From NCBI RefSeq assembly GCF_001424185.1, contig NZ_LMOM01000052.1, forward strand, positions 1 to 9,429: DNA of 9,429 bases. The letters are read 5' to 3'. The position numbers and the translations under genes are program-made. The DNA is from Deinococcus sp. Leaf326. GTDB taxonomy: Bacteria > Deinococcota > Deinococci > Deinococcales > Deinococcaceae. The notes beneath the pieces are model-generated. The model saw only the letters and a program-made list of their open reading frames with translations. It had not been told where the DNA came from and did no database searches. This document shows positions 1 to 6,720 of the stretch, one piece after another (positions within the stretch are counted from its first letter, which is position 1; every line of letters begins with the position of its first letter).

Positions 1-96
1 CGCTGGAAACCAGAACGACTGGTGACCTTTCTGGAGGCGATCATCAGCCCTTTTTCAGCGTCAGGAGCAGTAAAAAATGAAGTTGTCATCTACTGA
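1..96 (+). CDS. Possible 3' end of a gene cut by the window edge
   Basis: Frame 1 is open from the first base to a TGA at 94-96, giving 31 residues that begin RWKPERLVTFLEAI. A helical, basic and hydrophobic tail like this could be the C-terminus of a transposase or another protein, but I do not recognise it. Frame 3 is also open for 25 codons, so the choice of frame is weak. The only argument for a gene is that the open frame reaches the edge with a protein-like composition. It could equally be non-coding. Confidence 0.2.
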   Translation, partial: RWKPERLVTFLEAIISPFSASGAVKNEVVIY

Positions 97-375
97 GACT
101 GTAGTCCTGTCTCTTCTCCCGGAAGGCCTGCTGACGTAGCAGATGATGTAACTCGTCTCCTTCGCCTCCGAATCTATTTGTTGGTATTCCCAAAGGGATA
201 CTCAGGAGTAGCAAGCATCTAGGTATGAGCTGGAGAGCGAACGCCGAAACTCCGGGTAATCATAGGCGGCTTGCAAGAGGTACGGAGCAAAAGGGGTTGG
301 TGCATGACGGACTCCTGGGGTGAACGAGTAGACAGGACATAGATCGGTGCCCTGGCTTGTGAGCGCGGTGGGGTC
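97..375. other. Intergenic stretch with no recognisable gene
   Basis: This 279-base stretch is less GC-rich than its surroundings and contains several stops in most frames. I see no credible ribosome-binding site with an open frame, no tRNA cloverleaf and no long repeat. A short palindrome, GACTGTAGTC (97-106), lies just after the TGA at 94-96. It may mark the end of an element lying to the left, but it is too short to argue from. Confidence 0.5.
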
Positions 376-633
376 TTAGCGGACAAGGTCTTCGCCAAAC
401 GTGGTCAGCTCGGTGGGGCTCAGCGTTGACTCGTGAGCACCGGCGGCCTGATGTCGCACGAGCAGCTGCGCCCGGTCCCAGTGGTGCAGCGACTCGCGCA
501 CTTCCCAGGTTTCGCGTTCGGTATCGGCCTGATCTTTTCCGATCACGTCTCGCGTGACTTGGGCGAGTGGGGTTGAGGGGCGAAGGACCTGGTGGGCCTC
601 GGTCAGGGAAGCGGGCGATCGGCGTCGGGCCAT
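376..633 (-). CDS. Small hypothetical protein, 85 aa
   Basis: I chose the ATG at 633 because a good Shine-Dalgarno sequence (GGGGAGGTG) lies about 4 nt upstream on the minus strand. The frame is open further upstream to 780, but that part runs into the nucS leader and has no such site. The protein starts MARRRSPASLTEAHQV, is rich in charged and polar residues and predicted helix, and has no signal peptide, membrane segment or cysteine. It ends at a TAA. I recognise no domain. It is divergent from nucS, with about 145 bases between the two starts, so the promoters may be shared. A role linked to nucS is not shown by the sequence. It is more likely real than not, given the ribosome-binding site and clean start. 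Confidence 0.55.
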   Translation of the reverse strand: MARRRSPASLTEAHQVLRPSTPLAQVTRDVIGKDQADTERETWEVRESLHHWDRAQLLVRHQAAGAHESTLSPTELTTFGEDLVR

Positions 634-778
634 GTCGCCACCTCCCCGACGAGCGGACGAGACCTCGGGTGAACAACCGTGTGGAGTGAAGTCATGTGCG
701 CTCGTGCTCTCCCGCGTCAGCGGGGAGGGACCACAGGTCACAGCGGCACCGTGGTCATGGGCGTAGAACAGGAGGACC
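634..778. promoter_or_regulatory. Divergent leader region between the 85-aa gene and nucS
   Basis: Both genes must be transcribed outward from this 145-base interval. It contains the ribosome-binding site of the minus gene (within 638-646) and AGGAGG at 770-775 for nucS. A 6-bp inverted repeat, GACCAC (729-734) and GTGGTC (751-756) with a 16-nt spacer, lies in the nucS leader. It could be a weak hairpin or an operator half-site pair. I could not place convincing -35 and -10 boxes. Confidence 0.4.
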
Positions 779-1552
779 ATGATTCGTCAGCAGCTGCTCA
801 TGCCGTCCCCGGAAGATCTCGCGGACTTCCTCAACCGACACACGCGCTCGCGGGATTGCCTCGTGCAAGTCGCTGGTCTCGCAGAAGTGACCTACCAGGG
901 GCGGGCCGCTAGTACAGCCGACGTGGGGACCTACCTCGTGGTGGTCAAGCAGGACGGCAGCTTGCAGATCCATCACCCGACGGGCATCAAGCCGATGAAC
1001 TGGCAACCGAAAACGGACAGCATTACGGCGCGGGTGGACGAGGACGTCTGCATGCTTCTGGCCTCGCGGCGGAGTCCGGAGGAGTTGGTGCAGGTGGTGT
1101 TCCTGGAACCGCAGATGGCGCTCGCGTTGGAACTGGCGCAGGCGGGTGGCTTCGTGTTGCGAGGATCGGAAGCCGAGATGCAGCAGACGCTCGCCGAACA
1201 TCCCGAGTTGATCGAACCGGGGTTGCGCGTCTTGAACCGGGAGCTGATGGTGGAGTCGGGCGGTATTGACCTTTACGCCCGAGATGCGCAGGGGCGGTAT
1301 GTGGTGGTGGAACTCAAGCGGGGTCGCGCCACGCAGCACGCGGTGTCTCAGTTGGCGCGGTACGTGCGGTCGGTGGAAGGGAAACTCCCAGCGAAGGCAG
1401 TGGTGCGGGGCATCCTGGCGGCGCCCTCGATCACGACACCCGCCCGATTGGAATTGGAGAATCGGGGGCTCGAATTTCGGGAGGTGTCCGCGCTGCCCCA
1501 GGCGACGGCGGCAGCGGGTGGACCAGTGGCGCAGCCCTCGCTCTTCGACTGA
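779..1552 (+). CDS. nucS: Endonuclease NucS/EndoMS (mismatch and branched-DNA nuclease)
   Basis: The 257-aa product matches the NucS/EndoMS family in length and layout. This family cuts mismatched or branched DNA in Archaea, Actinobacteria and some Deinococcus-Thermus. The N-terminal half (about 1-120) is the DNA-binding and dimerisation domain, with R42 and W75 in the motif KPMNW. The C-terminal half is a RecB-like PD-(D/E)xK nuclease: GGID with D164, VVVELKRG with E178 and K180, and a downstream Q191 in SQLARYV. The last residues, AQPSLFD (Q252 to F256), fit a sliding-clamp-binding motif (QxSLF), expected to recruit the enzyme to the beta clamp. The start has AGGAGG only 3 nt before the ATG, a tight spacing; the next ATG at 800 has no better site. 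It is transcribed alone and ends at a long hairpin. No catalytic residue appears to be missing. Confidence 0.93.
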   Translation: MIRQQLLMPSPEDLADFLNRHTRSRDCLVQVAGLAEVTYQGRAASTADVGTYLVVVKQDGSLQIHHPTGIKPMNWQPKTDSITARVDEDVCMLLASRRSPEELVQVVFLEPQMALALELAQAGGFVLRGSEAEMQQTLAEHPELIEPGLRVLNRELMVESGGIDLYARDAQGRYVVVELKRGRATQHAVSQLARYVRSVEGKLPAKAVVRGILAAPSITTPARLELENRGLEFREVSALPQATAAAGGPVAQPSLFD

Positions 1553-1556
1553 ACGA

Positions 1557-1601
1557 CAGCAGGAGGGGGTGGCATGTTCACGATGCCACCCCCTCCTGCT
1601 G
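1557..1601. terminator. Perfect 19-bp stem hairpin between convergent genes
   Basis: The arms 1557-1575 and 1583-1601 are exact reverse complements, enclosing a 7-nt loop (GTTCACG). The hairpin begins 4 bases after the nucS stop and ends 8 bases before the stop of the convergent gene, the usual place for a bidirectional terminator. Neither side has a run of T, so it is not a textbook intrinsic terminator. It may act as a 3' stabiliser or rely on its very stable stem. Confidence 0.75.
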
Positions 1602-1609
1602 CACTGACT

Positions 1610-1816
1610 TCAGGCCTGGAGGCCAGCATGCCTCGGAAGCAAGGTCATCTCGAAGTCACCGCCGTCCACCTGAACCCCCACACGGTCGCCTGGCTGCACG
1701 TCCGCAGGTAAGCTCGCCAGACTCCACTCTTCTTCACTGGTATCCGGCAGCTGCACAGTCGCCATGTTCCCCCGAATGTTCAACACGATGATGACCTCCA
1801 GCGCCCGCTCGTTCAT
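1610..1816 (-). CDS. DUF3006-like small protein, 68 aa
   Basis: This short acidic protein has the pattern I associate with DUF3006: a beta-strand pair (VIIVLNIRGNMATVQLP), then a segment with LASLPADVQPGDRV, where the small domain normally has LP.....GD followed by a valine-rich strand. It has no signal peptide. The function of DUF3006 is not known to me. The ATG at 1816 lies only 12 bases after the stop of the upstream DUF2325 gene on the same strand, with no clear Shine-Dalgarno, so the pair was probably co-transcribed and perhaps translationally coupled. Since the upstream gene is now split by an insertion, expression of this gene may be reduced. The family call is from pattern only. Confidence 0.6.
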   Translation of the reverse strand: MNERALEVIIVLNIRGNMATVQLPDTSEEEWSLASLPADVQPGDRVGVQVDGGDFEMTLLPRHAGLQA

Positions 1817-1828
1817 GCGTGCAGTATC

Positions 1829-2474
1829 TCAACTCGCGAGGGTGCCCAGTTGCCGGCTGGTCTGTTGCAGGATCTGCCACGCCAGACTGTTCGGGTTCAG
1901 GCCACCCGGATGCATCACGTACGGAATGCCCTTCGCGCGTGCGACTTCCCGCAGGGCACTGTGCGCGTGACCCATCCAGCGAATGGCAATAACAACCAGT
2001 GCGGTCTGCTCCGTGAGGCGGGCATGGGCGTGCGTGCCGTGCGCGTACTCGTCGGCTGCGATCCAATCCAGCTCCGCGAGTCCCAGGCTGGTCATGATCG
2101 CCTGGCGGTGAGCGGCATCGGGAACGCCGCCGATCAACACGATGTGGCGGCCCTGGAGAATGCCCCGCACTTCCTGCACGTGCGGCGGGTCGATGGGGAT
2201 GGAGAGTGGCGCCGTCACGGTAGAGACTGGCGCCGCCAGAATGGGCTCGGGGGTCTGTGCATCCATCGCCTGTGGCGCGTCATGGAGCAATGCCTCGTGG
2301 GCCTCTGCCGCCTCTGCGACCAGGAGATCGGCATCCACCTGTTCGAGGATGTGCGCGATCCGTACCCGAAAGGCGACGAGCTCCCGCGGCGAAAAGCAAC
2401 TTGCGCGCAATGGATGTTGCTCAGCACCCATCATCCGCTCGAAGGCGGCTTGCTGCGGGAGACGAAGACCCGCG
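1829..2474 (-). pseudogene. 3' part of an IS-interrupted DUF2325 gene
   Basis: This is the downstream piece of the gene split by the IS66-type insertion. Reading from the 43-bp repeat, the frame gives RLPQQAAFERM and then about 200 residues to a TGA at 1829-1831. The last 110 residues look like a DUF2325 domain, a Rossmann-like fold: a first strand HIVLIGG, a conserved histidine soon after, a middle strand ALVVIAIRWMGHAH, and then AKGIPYVMHPGG before the terminal helix. Before it is a low-complexity Ala/Pro/Thr linker. The frame is intact up to the repeat, in the same phase as the upstream piece. Internal ATGs at 2431 and 2434 could in principle give a free-standing DUF2325 fragment, but I see no ribosome-binding site for them. 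Confidence 0.7.
2432..2474. repeat. Left copy of the 43-bp direct repeat flanking the IS66 element
   Basis: This segment is identical to 3906-3948. With one mismatch the match runs on for six more bases, to 2480 and 3954. On the minus strand both copies encode GLRLPQQAAFERM in the same reading phase, so it is host-gene sequence present twice, once on each side of the insertion. It is far longer than the 8-bp target duplication expected of IS66-family elements. Confidence 0.9.
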
Positions 2475-3905
2475 AGCCGGACGGCACCGTCACGTTCGCT
2501 AGGATGAGCCGCATGGCTGCCCCGCTGACGGAACAGGATCTCTACGAGATCATCCGCAAGTAGGCCGAGCAGATTCGTCAACAGGCTGAGCAGATCGAAC
2601 AGCTCCTCAAACGTATCGAGCAGTTGGAGCGTCAGCAACGCAAATACGCCGCCCCTCACAGCCGGGGAAGTCGGAAAGCCCACCCGAAGACTGCAGGTCG
2701 CCGTGCGGGTGAGGGGGTCTTCACGTACAAGCGTCCTCCTGCTCCCGAGCAGGAGGACCGTGTGATCGAGGTTCCGACGCCCAACACCTGCACCGCCTGC
2801 GGCTATACGGGCGAGTTGATCTTCACGCGCCACGACCGCGCCTGGATCAGCGATCTGCCCGCTCAGATCGTGCAGATCACGGCGTACCACGTGCCGGTGA
2901 TGGCCTGCCCGCACTGCGGGCAGGCCGTGCGTGGCGCGCATCCCGACCTCCAGCCGGATCAACGCGGGGCCACCGCGCATCGTTGCGGCCCCCGACTGGC
3001 CGCCACCATCCAGGCGCTGCATCACGAGGTCGGTCTCCCACAGCGCCGCATTCCACGGGTGCTGAGCTTGACCACCGGTATTCGGGTGTCCCAGGGGGCC
3101 ATCACCCAGGCCGCTCAGCGCCTGGCGCGTGACGGAAGCCCACTGGCGACGCATGTCGAGCATCTGGAACAGGAGCTGCGGGCAGCTCCTGACGTGCACC
3201 ATGACGACACGGGGTGGCGAATGAACGCGACTCAGGCCTGGGTCAGCACCTTCCGCTCGGCCGAGATCGTGCTGTTCCGGGCGAATCTCCAGCACACCAA
3301 CATCGAGCTGCGCGCGGTGCTCGGCAATGACTTCGGTGGCGTGCTGGTGTGCGACCGCTTCAAGGTGTACGACAGTCACACGCTGGCAGGGGTCGGGCAG
3401 CAAAAATGTCTGGCCCACGTCCTGCGCAACGCCCAGACGGCGAGTGAGCAGGCCCAGGGGAAGCGGGGACGGGGCCGGGAATATGGGCAGCGCCTGGCCG
3501 AGGTGTGCCGGGCGTTGATGGCGCTGCATGCCCACCACCGTCGTGGGGGATGCGACCGGGACGAATATCGACAGCAGGGTGAGGCACTCACCCTGCGCCT
3601 GGACCTGCTGCTCAACCGGCGGCCACTGAAGACCCCAGGGAACGAACGTCTACGACTGGGGTTGCTGGGGCAGCACCGGCAGGGCCGGTTGCTGCGGTTC
3701 CTGGTGGACCCGGATATCCCGCCGACGAACAACGCGGCGGAACGGAGCCTGCGGTCGGTCGTCATTGCGCGCAAGGTCTCACAGTGCAGCAAGAACGCCC
3801 TGGGAGCGCAGACGTACATGCGCATCAAGTCGACGGTGGAGACCGCGCGGTTACGCGGTCAGGACCCCGTTGATGTCCTGATCAGCCTGCGTCGCTAATC
3901 ACGTA
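2475..3905 (+). mobile_element. IS66-family insertion (single-transposase type), about 1.43 kb
   Basis: The limits are set by the inner edges of the 43-bp direct repeats. The insertion carries one transposase gene and no tnpA/tnpB accessory genes, which fits the ISBst12-like subgroup of IS66. I could not find convincing terminal inverted repeats: the ends share only short scattered matches and lack the GTAA-type tips I would expect. The transposase stop lies just 7 bases from the right repeat, unusually close. The element is inserted in the opposite orientation to the disrupted DUF2325 gene. The exact ends should be treated as approximate. Confidence 0.75.
2513..3898 (+). pseudogene. IS66-family transposase with an in-frame TAG at codon 17
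   Basis: The natural start is the ATG at 2513 (MAAPLTEQDLYEIIRK), followed by TAG at 2561-2563. The same frame then continues as a coiled coil typical of IS66 transposases (AEQIRQQAEQIEQLLKRIEQ) and on to a TAA at 3896. Without the TAG the protein would be 461 residues. The only usable restart is a TTG at 2624, giving 424 residues. Numbered from that TTG, there are zinc-finger pairs C56/C59 and C95/C98, the first catalytic Asp in HHDDTGWR (194-195), a second Asp in CDRFKVYD (244), a CLAHVLR motif, and the catalytic Glu in NNAAERSLR (E373). The DDE core therefore looks intact while the N-terminal zipper is cut off. It is probably inactive, unless the TAG is read through or the shorter form works. 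Confidence 0.8.
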
Positions 3906-5273
3906 CATCCGCTCGAAGGCGGCTTGCTGCGGGAGACGAAGACCCGCGTGCCGGCAACACGCCAGGAGATGCCCGGCCGCATCCCGAAGGCGTTCGCCCA
4001 ACTCGTCAATCTGAAAGCTGTCGGCGAGATCCAACAGGGTGAGCACCTGTCGCAGGGCCAGAGCGACATTCTCATGGGGTGGGATCTGGATGTCGGGCTG
4101 CAACGCCTTCCACCCCCAGAGAGGATCGAGGCCGCTGAGTTGGGCGGCGACTTCGACGAGAGGTGGGAGACCCATGCCGGGGGCGCGGTGCATATCGGTC
4201 AGGGCACAGCAGCACCGGAGCATCAGTCGTACGTGCAGTTGCTCCCGCTGGAGGGGAGATAGGTCCTGGCGCCATTGATCCTCCAGCCGGTCCAGGGCTC
4301 GCCAGAGCAGGTGCTGTTGTGCGGCCTCCACAGGCGAGGCGTCCGTGAGCTGGTGGTAGTGCGTCTGTCGTAACAGGTTCAACGCTCGGTGAACGATGCG
4401 GGGTCGGTCCGGTCGCTCAATGAGGCTGCCGGGACGCAGGGCGGCGACGCGGACGCGGCCGAGCTCCTGATGCATCGCCTGGAGGTGCGCCCGGAGCGCC
4501 TGGGTATGAACGGCGGAAGTGCGCGCCTCGGTATGTCGGTCACGCGCGATAAGGAGACACCCACCCGCCATGTTCAGGAACACGTTGACGGGGTGATTGG
4601 TGTACCGGTCGCGGGCATTGAGGTGCAGGAGCAGCAGAGCGGCGTGCTGCTCCTCGCTGAGCGTGGCGTTCTCCAGCAGGGCATAGAGCGCCGCCTCGCG
4701 GGCTTGCCGCTCCGGTGCGAGGGTGGGGTCGGGGTGAAGGGCCGTGAGTGGCGGTGTCAGGGGATGGTCGGGGGAGAGGGTCGGCTGGTGGAGTTGGGGG
4801 AAGAGGACACTGCTCTGGAAGAGGGCCGGACGCGGATGGTCGAGGAGGGTAAAGCGCTGGAGCAGCAGGGTGGCCGTCTGATGGACCTCGTGGAGATGCA
4901 GGGGGGCGCCATTCGTCCGGTCACGCTGGAGGTCTTCGGCGAGTTCTTCGAAAACGCCTGGGAGGGAGACTTCGCTGGGGAGGAGTCGCTCGACGGTGCA
5001 GGCGAGATCCTGGACGAGGCCGAGGGTCTGAGGATCGGCGTCGTGTTGGAAGAGGAGGGTGACGCCGAGCAGGAGACTGTGGCCGGCGAGGAACAGAGTG
5101 TGGTGGTGCTGGAGAGAGGTGTAAGAGAGGAGGGAATCCTGGAGCGGCTGCCCATGGAGGAGGTGCGCTTCGAGGTCGCAGAGGTGAGTGGTGAGGGGCT
5201 GGAGGATGAGGTCCCAGGTGGCTTTGGGGGAACGGCCGAAGTGGGGGGCAGGGGGAACGGTGTGGGTCGTCAT
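3882..5273 (-). pseudogene. 5' part of the IS-interrupted DUF2325 gene
   Basis: From the ATG at 5273 (MTTHTVPPAPHFGRSP) the frame runs 456 codons to the end of the right repeat at 3906, then picks up 7 foreign codons (YVISDAG) from the insertion and stops at 3882. The protein is almost wholly helical and rich in Leu, His, Gln and Arg, with many LLL runs (for example HLLHGQPLQDSLL near the start and LLLHLNARDRY in the middle). It has no signal peptide, transmembrane pattern or enzyme motif I recognise. Joined to the downstream piece it makes a 656-aa protein, a long helical region plus a C-terminal DUF2325 domain. The ribosome-binding site is poor (an AAGG next to the start). It lies just downstream of the hup terminator, so it needs its own promoter. 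The function is unknown to me. Confidence 0.7.
3906..3948. repeat. Right copy of the 43-bp direct repeat flanking the IS66 element
   Basis: Identical to 2432-2474. The distance between the two copies is 1474 bases, and the host frame has the same codon phase in both, so recombination between them would delete the element and restore the DUF2325 gene exactly. Confidence 0.9.
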
Positions 5274-5314
5274 GCCTTCATGGTGTGGGCGGTTCTGGTT
5301 GGCCGAGCATGGGG

Positions 5315-5341
5315 CAAAAGAAAAAGAGGCCCGAAGGCCTC
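5315..5341 (-). terminator. Intrinsic terminator of the HU gene
   Basis: On the minus strand this reads GAGGCC-TTCG-GGCCTC followed by TTTTTCTTTT. It is a 6-bp GC stem (extended by a G-T and an A-T pair), a very stable UUCG tetraloop and a strong U tract. It lies 17 bases past the HU stop codon and before the start of the DUF2325 gene, so HU transcription should end here. Confidence 0.92.
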
Positions 5342-5358
5342 CTGAAGTGCGGGGGACG

Positions 5359-5754
5359 TTAGAGGGTGCCCTTGAGACTGACGGCGACTTTGAAGGCGAC
5401 CTTCTTCCCAGCGGGGATCTGAATCTTCTCACTGGTTCCGGGGCGTACGCCGGTCCGGGCGGCGGTCTCTTTGACGCTGAGGGTGCCAAGGCCGGGGAGG
5501 CCGACGCTCTTGCCACTCTTGAGGGTATCGACCAGGACCTCGACCATCGCATCAAAGGCCTCGTTCGCCTGCTTACGGGAGAGGTTGGCGCGCTCGGCGA
5601 TCTGCTCAGTGAGTTCGGCTTTGGCGAGCTTGCCCTTCTCAGCAGGACCGGCCGGGGTGGGCGTAGGGGCAGCGGCGGCCTTCTTCTCGGGGGCGGCCTT
5701 AGACTCCGGAGCAGCTTTCGTCTTGGAGGCGGCCTTCTTCGCGGGCTTGGTCAT
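5359..5754 (-). CDS. hup: HU-type nucleoid protein with Lys/Ala/Pro-rich N-terminal tail
   Basis: HU binds and bends DNA as a dimer and compacts the nucleoid. Residues about 43-131 form the HU fold: [15 protein letters not shown], a helix to about 80, then [16 protein letters not shown] and the DNA-embracing arm [22 protein letters not shown] with its conserved proline (P105). Residues 1-42 form a disordered tail rich in Lys, Ala and Pro, like histone H1 tails. Such N-terminal extensions are characteristic of Deinococcus HU, supporting the genus call. The 131-aa length suits an HU (about 90 aa) plus tail. The ATG at 5754 has no Shine-Dalgarno, so a leaderless or very short-leader mRNA is possible. 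It starts 43 bases after the upstream receiver gene and ends at a strong terminator, so it is probably last in a unit as well as having its own promoter. Confidence 0.95.
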   Translation of the reverse strand: MTKPAKKAASKTKAAPESKAAPEKKAAAAPTPTPAGPAEKGKLAKAELTEQIAERANLSRKQANEAFDAMVEVLVDTLKSGKSVGLPGLGTLSVKETAARTGVRPGTSEKIQIPAGKKVAFKVAVSLKGTL

Positions 5755-5797
5755 GGGGAACAGTGTGAGGGATAGAGCCGTCCAACGCTATTGGGAT

Positions 5798-6217
5798 TCA
5801 TTGGGGGCTCGCCTCTAAGGTCGAAGGTGTGAAGACTTGCTCGCGTTCCCAGATGTCATAGAGATGCTGGGCATGCTGTTGCATTCCCGTAAACGTGACG
5901 GGTTTCTGCCAGCAGCCGCAGACCTGGGGCGAGGTGATCTGCCCGAGCTGACGATCCACGGGGGTCAGGGAATACAGCAGGACGGGAATGTCCCGGAGCG
6001 TTGGGCGCTGGTGTAGGAGCTGGAGCCACGCCAGACCATCGACACCGGGCATATGGAGATCGAGGACCACGAGATCTGGTGCGCTTCCCGTGGCGGCCCG
6101 CGTCTCCAGCCAAGCCAACGCACCTGTGGCCTGGGCGTGCGTCGTCAACCTCACGTTCGGGTAGTCCTCAAAGGCAGCTGTGATGAGCAGAAGGTCGGCA
6201 ACACTGTCGTCCACCAC
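5798..6217 (-). CDS. Receiver-only response regulator (second of two)
   Basis: The 139-residue frame starting at GTG 6217 is a CheY-like receiver: acidic pair D3-D4, phospho-acceptor D53 in VVLDLHMPG, switch residue S83 in LLYSLT, and K105 in QKP. No output domain follows, only a short tail, so it must act through a protein partner. The start is uncertain. The first beta strand needs the codons before 6217 (LHLLVVDD), yet no ATG, GTG or TTG lies in that frame between the preceding stop and 6217. The only good Shine-Dalgarno (GGAGAGG) sits before a GTG at 6255, which is out of frame by one step. A one-base indel near the N-terminus would explain this; so would use of GTG 6217 or a CTG. It follows the first regulator by 68 bases. 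Confidence 0.85.
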   Translation of the reverse strand: MVDDSVADLLLITAAFEDYPNVRLTTHAQATGALAWLETRAATGSAPDLVVLDLHMPGVDGLAWLQLLHQRPTLRDIPVLLYSLTPVDRQLGQITSPQVCGCWQKPVTFTGMQQHAQHLYDIWEREQVFTPSTLEASPQ

Positions 6218-6285
6218 CAGCAGGTGAAGGGCAGCGAGCCTTGAGCCTGAGTCACGGGCCTCTCCAGAACCCAGGGGAATACGGG

Positions 6286-6711
6286 TCAGCGTGCACGTTC
6301 AGCTTCCCGGCTATACCGGAATCGGTTGCCCCGCCAGAAGCCGATGAAGGCCTCGATCTGCGCGAGGAACAACCCAAAATCTGGAGACTTGATGAGGTAT
6401 GAACTGGCCTGCAACGTGTAGGCCGTCTCAATGTCTGTGGCTGCCTGAGAGGTCGTCAGCATGATGACGGGGATGTGGGTCAGTTCGGGGCTTTCTTTGA
6501 TCTTGACGAGGACCTCGAATCCCGTCATGCCTGGCATGTTGATGTCGAGGAGCACCACATCGGGGAGATGACCGTGATGACGGTGCATATAGTCCAGGGC
6601 TTCTTGGCCACTATCGCAGAGCGTCAAGTCGACCTCGAACTTCTGTTCACTGAAGACTTCTTGGGCGAGGAATTGGTCTGTGGGGCTGTCATCGACGAGG
6701 AGAACGCGCAA
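6286..6711 (-). CDS. Rcp1-like receiver-only response regulator (first of two)
   Basis: The 141-aa protein is a single receiver domain: D7-D8 in LLVDDSPTD, phospho-acceptor D56 in VVLLDINMPGMTG, T86-T87 in MLTTS, and K108. The LTTS.....DIETAY.L pattern and the terminal FIGFW motif resemble the Rcp1 group, small regulators often phosphorylated by phytochrome-type or other hybrid histidine kinases. K108 is followed by Ser rather than the usual Pro (IKSP). The start is a TTG at 6711, the only usable start, because an in-frame TAA lies seven codons upstream. There is no Shine-Dalgarno, and a TATTCT box ending 10 bases before the TTG suggests a leaderless transcript. No histidine kinase gene is present in the window. 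Confidence is high for the fold and moderate for the Rcp1-like label. Confidence 0.9.
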   Translation of the reverse strand: MRVLLVDDSPTDQFLAQEVFSEQKFEVDLTLCDSGQEALDYMHRHHGHLPDVVLLDINMPGMTGFEVLVKIKESPELTHIPVIMLTTSQAATDIETAYTLQASSYLIKSPDFGLFLAQIEAFIGFWRGNRFRYSREAERAR

Positions 6712-6720
6712 GTGCGGCGT

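Noticed and set aside
220..285. Stretch with purine-rich, riboswitch-like look (GGAGAGCGAACGCCGAAAC)
   Set aside because: I could not fold it into a known riboswitch core, and no gene follows on that strand at a suitable distance.
729..756. 6-bp inverted repeat in the nucS leader as a riboswitch or operator
   Set aside because: The arms are too short and the spacer too long to claim a defined element; kept only as a remark in the leader entry.
1850..2563. Plus-strand open frame of 237 codons ending at the TAG in the transposase
   Set aside because: Most of it is antisense to the DUF2325 domain; only the last 17 codons are the true transposase start.
2475..3538. Minus-strand open frame continuing upstream from the DUF2325 3' part
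   Set aside because: It is antisense to the transposase, whose DDE motifs establish the plus strand as coding; this is an accident of high GC.
2475..3905. Short matches between the two insertion ends as terminal inverted repeats
   Set aside because: Only scattered 3-4 base matches (for example ACGT) after adding gaps; not better than chance.
4389..5345. Plus-strand open frame of 318 codons with Glu/Gly/Val-rich product
   Set aside because: It is the antisense of the DUF2325 gene's 5' part. The minus frame joins cleanly to the downstream piece across the insertion, while this frame has no ribosome-binding site and repetitive composition.
5188..5775. Plus-strand glycine-rich open frame of 195 codons
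   Set aside because: Antisense of hup; its GG repeats mirror the Ala/Pro/Lys codons of the HU tail.
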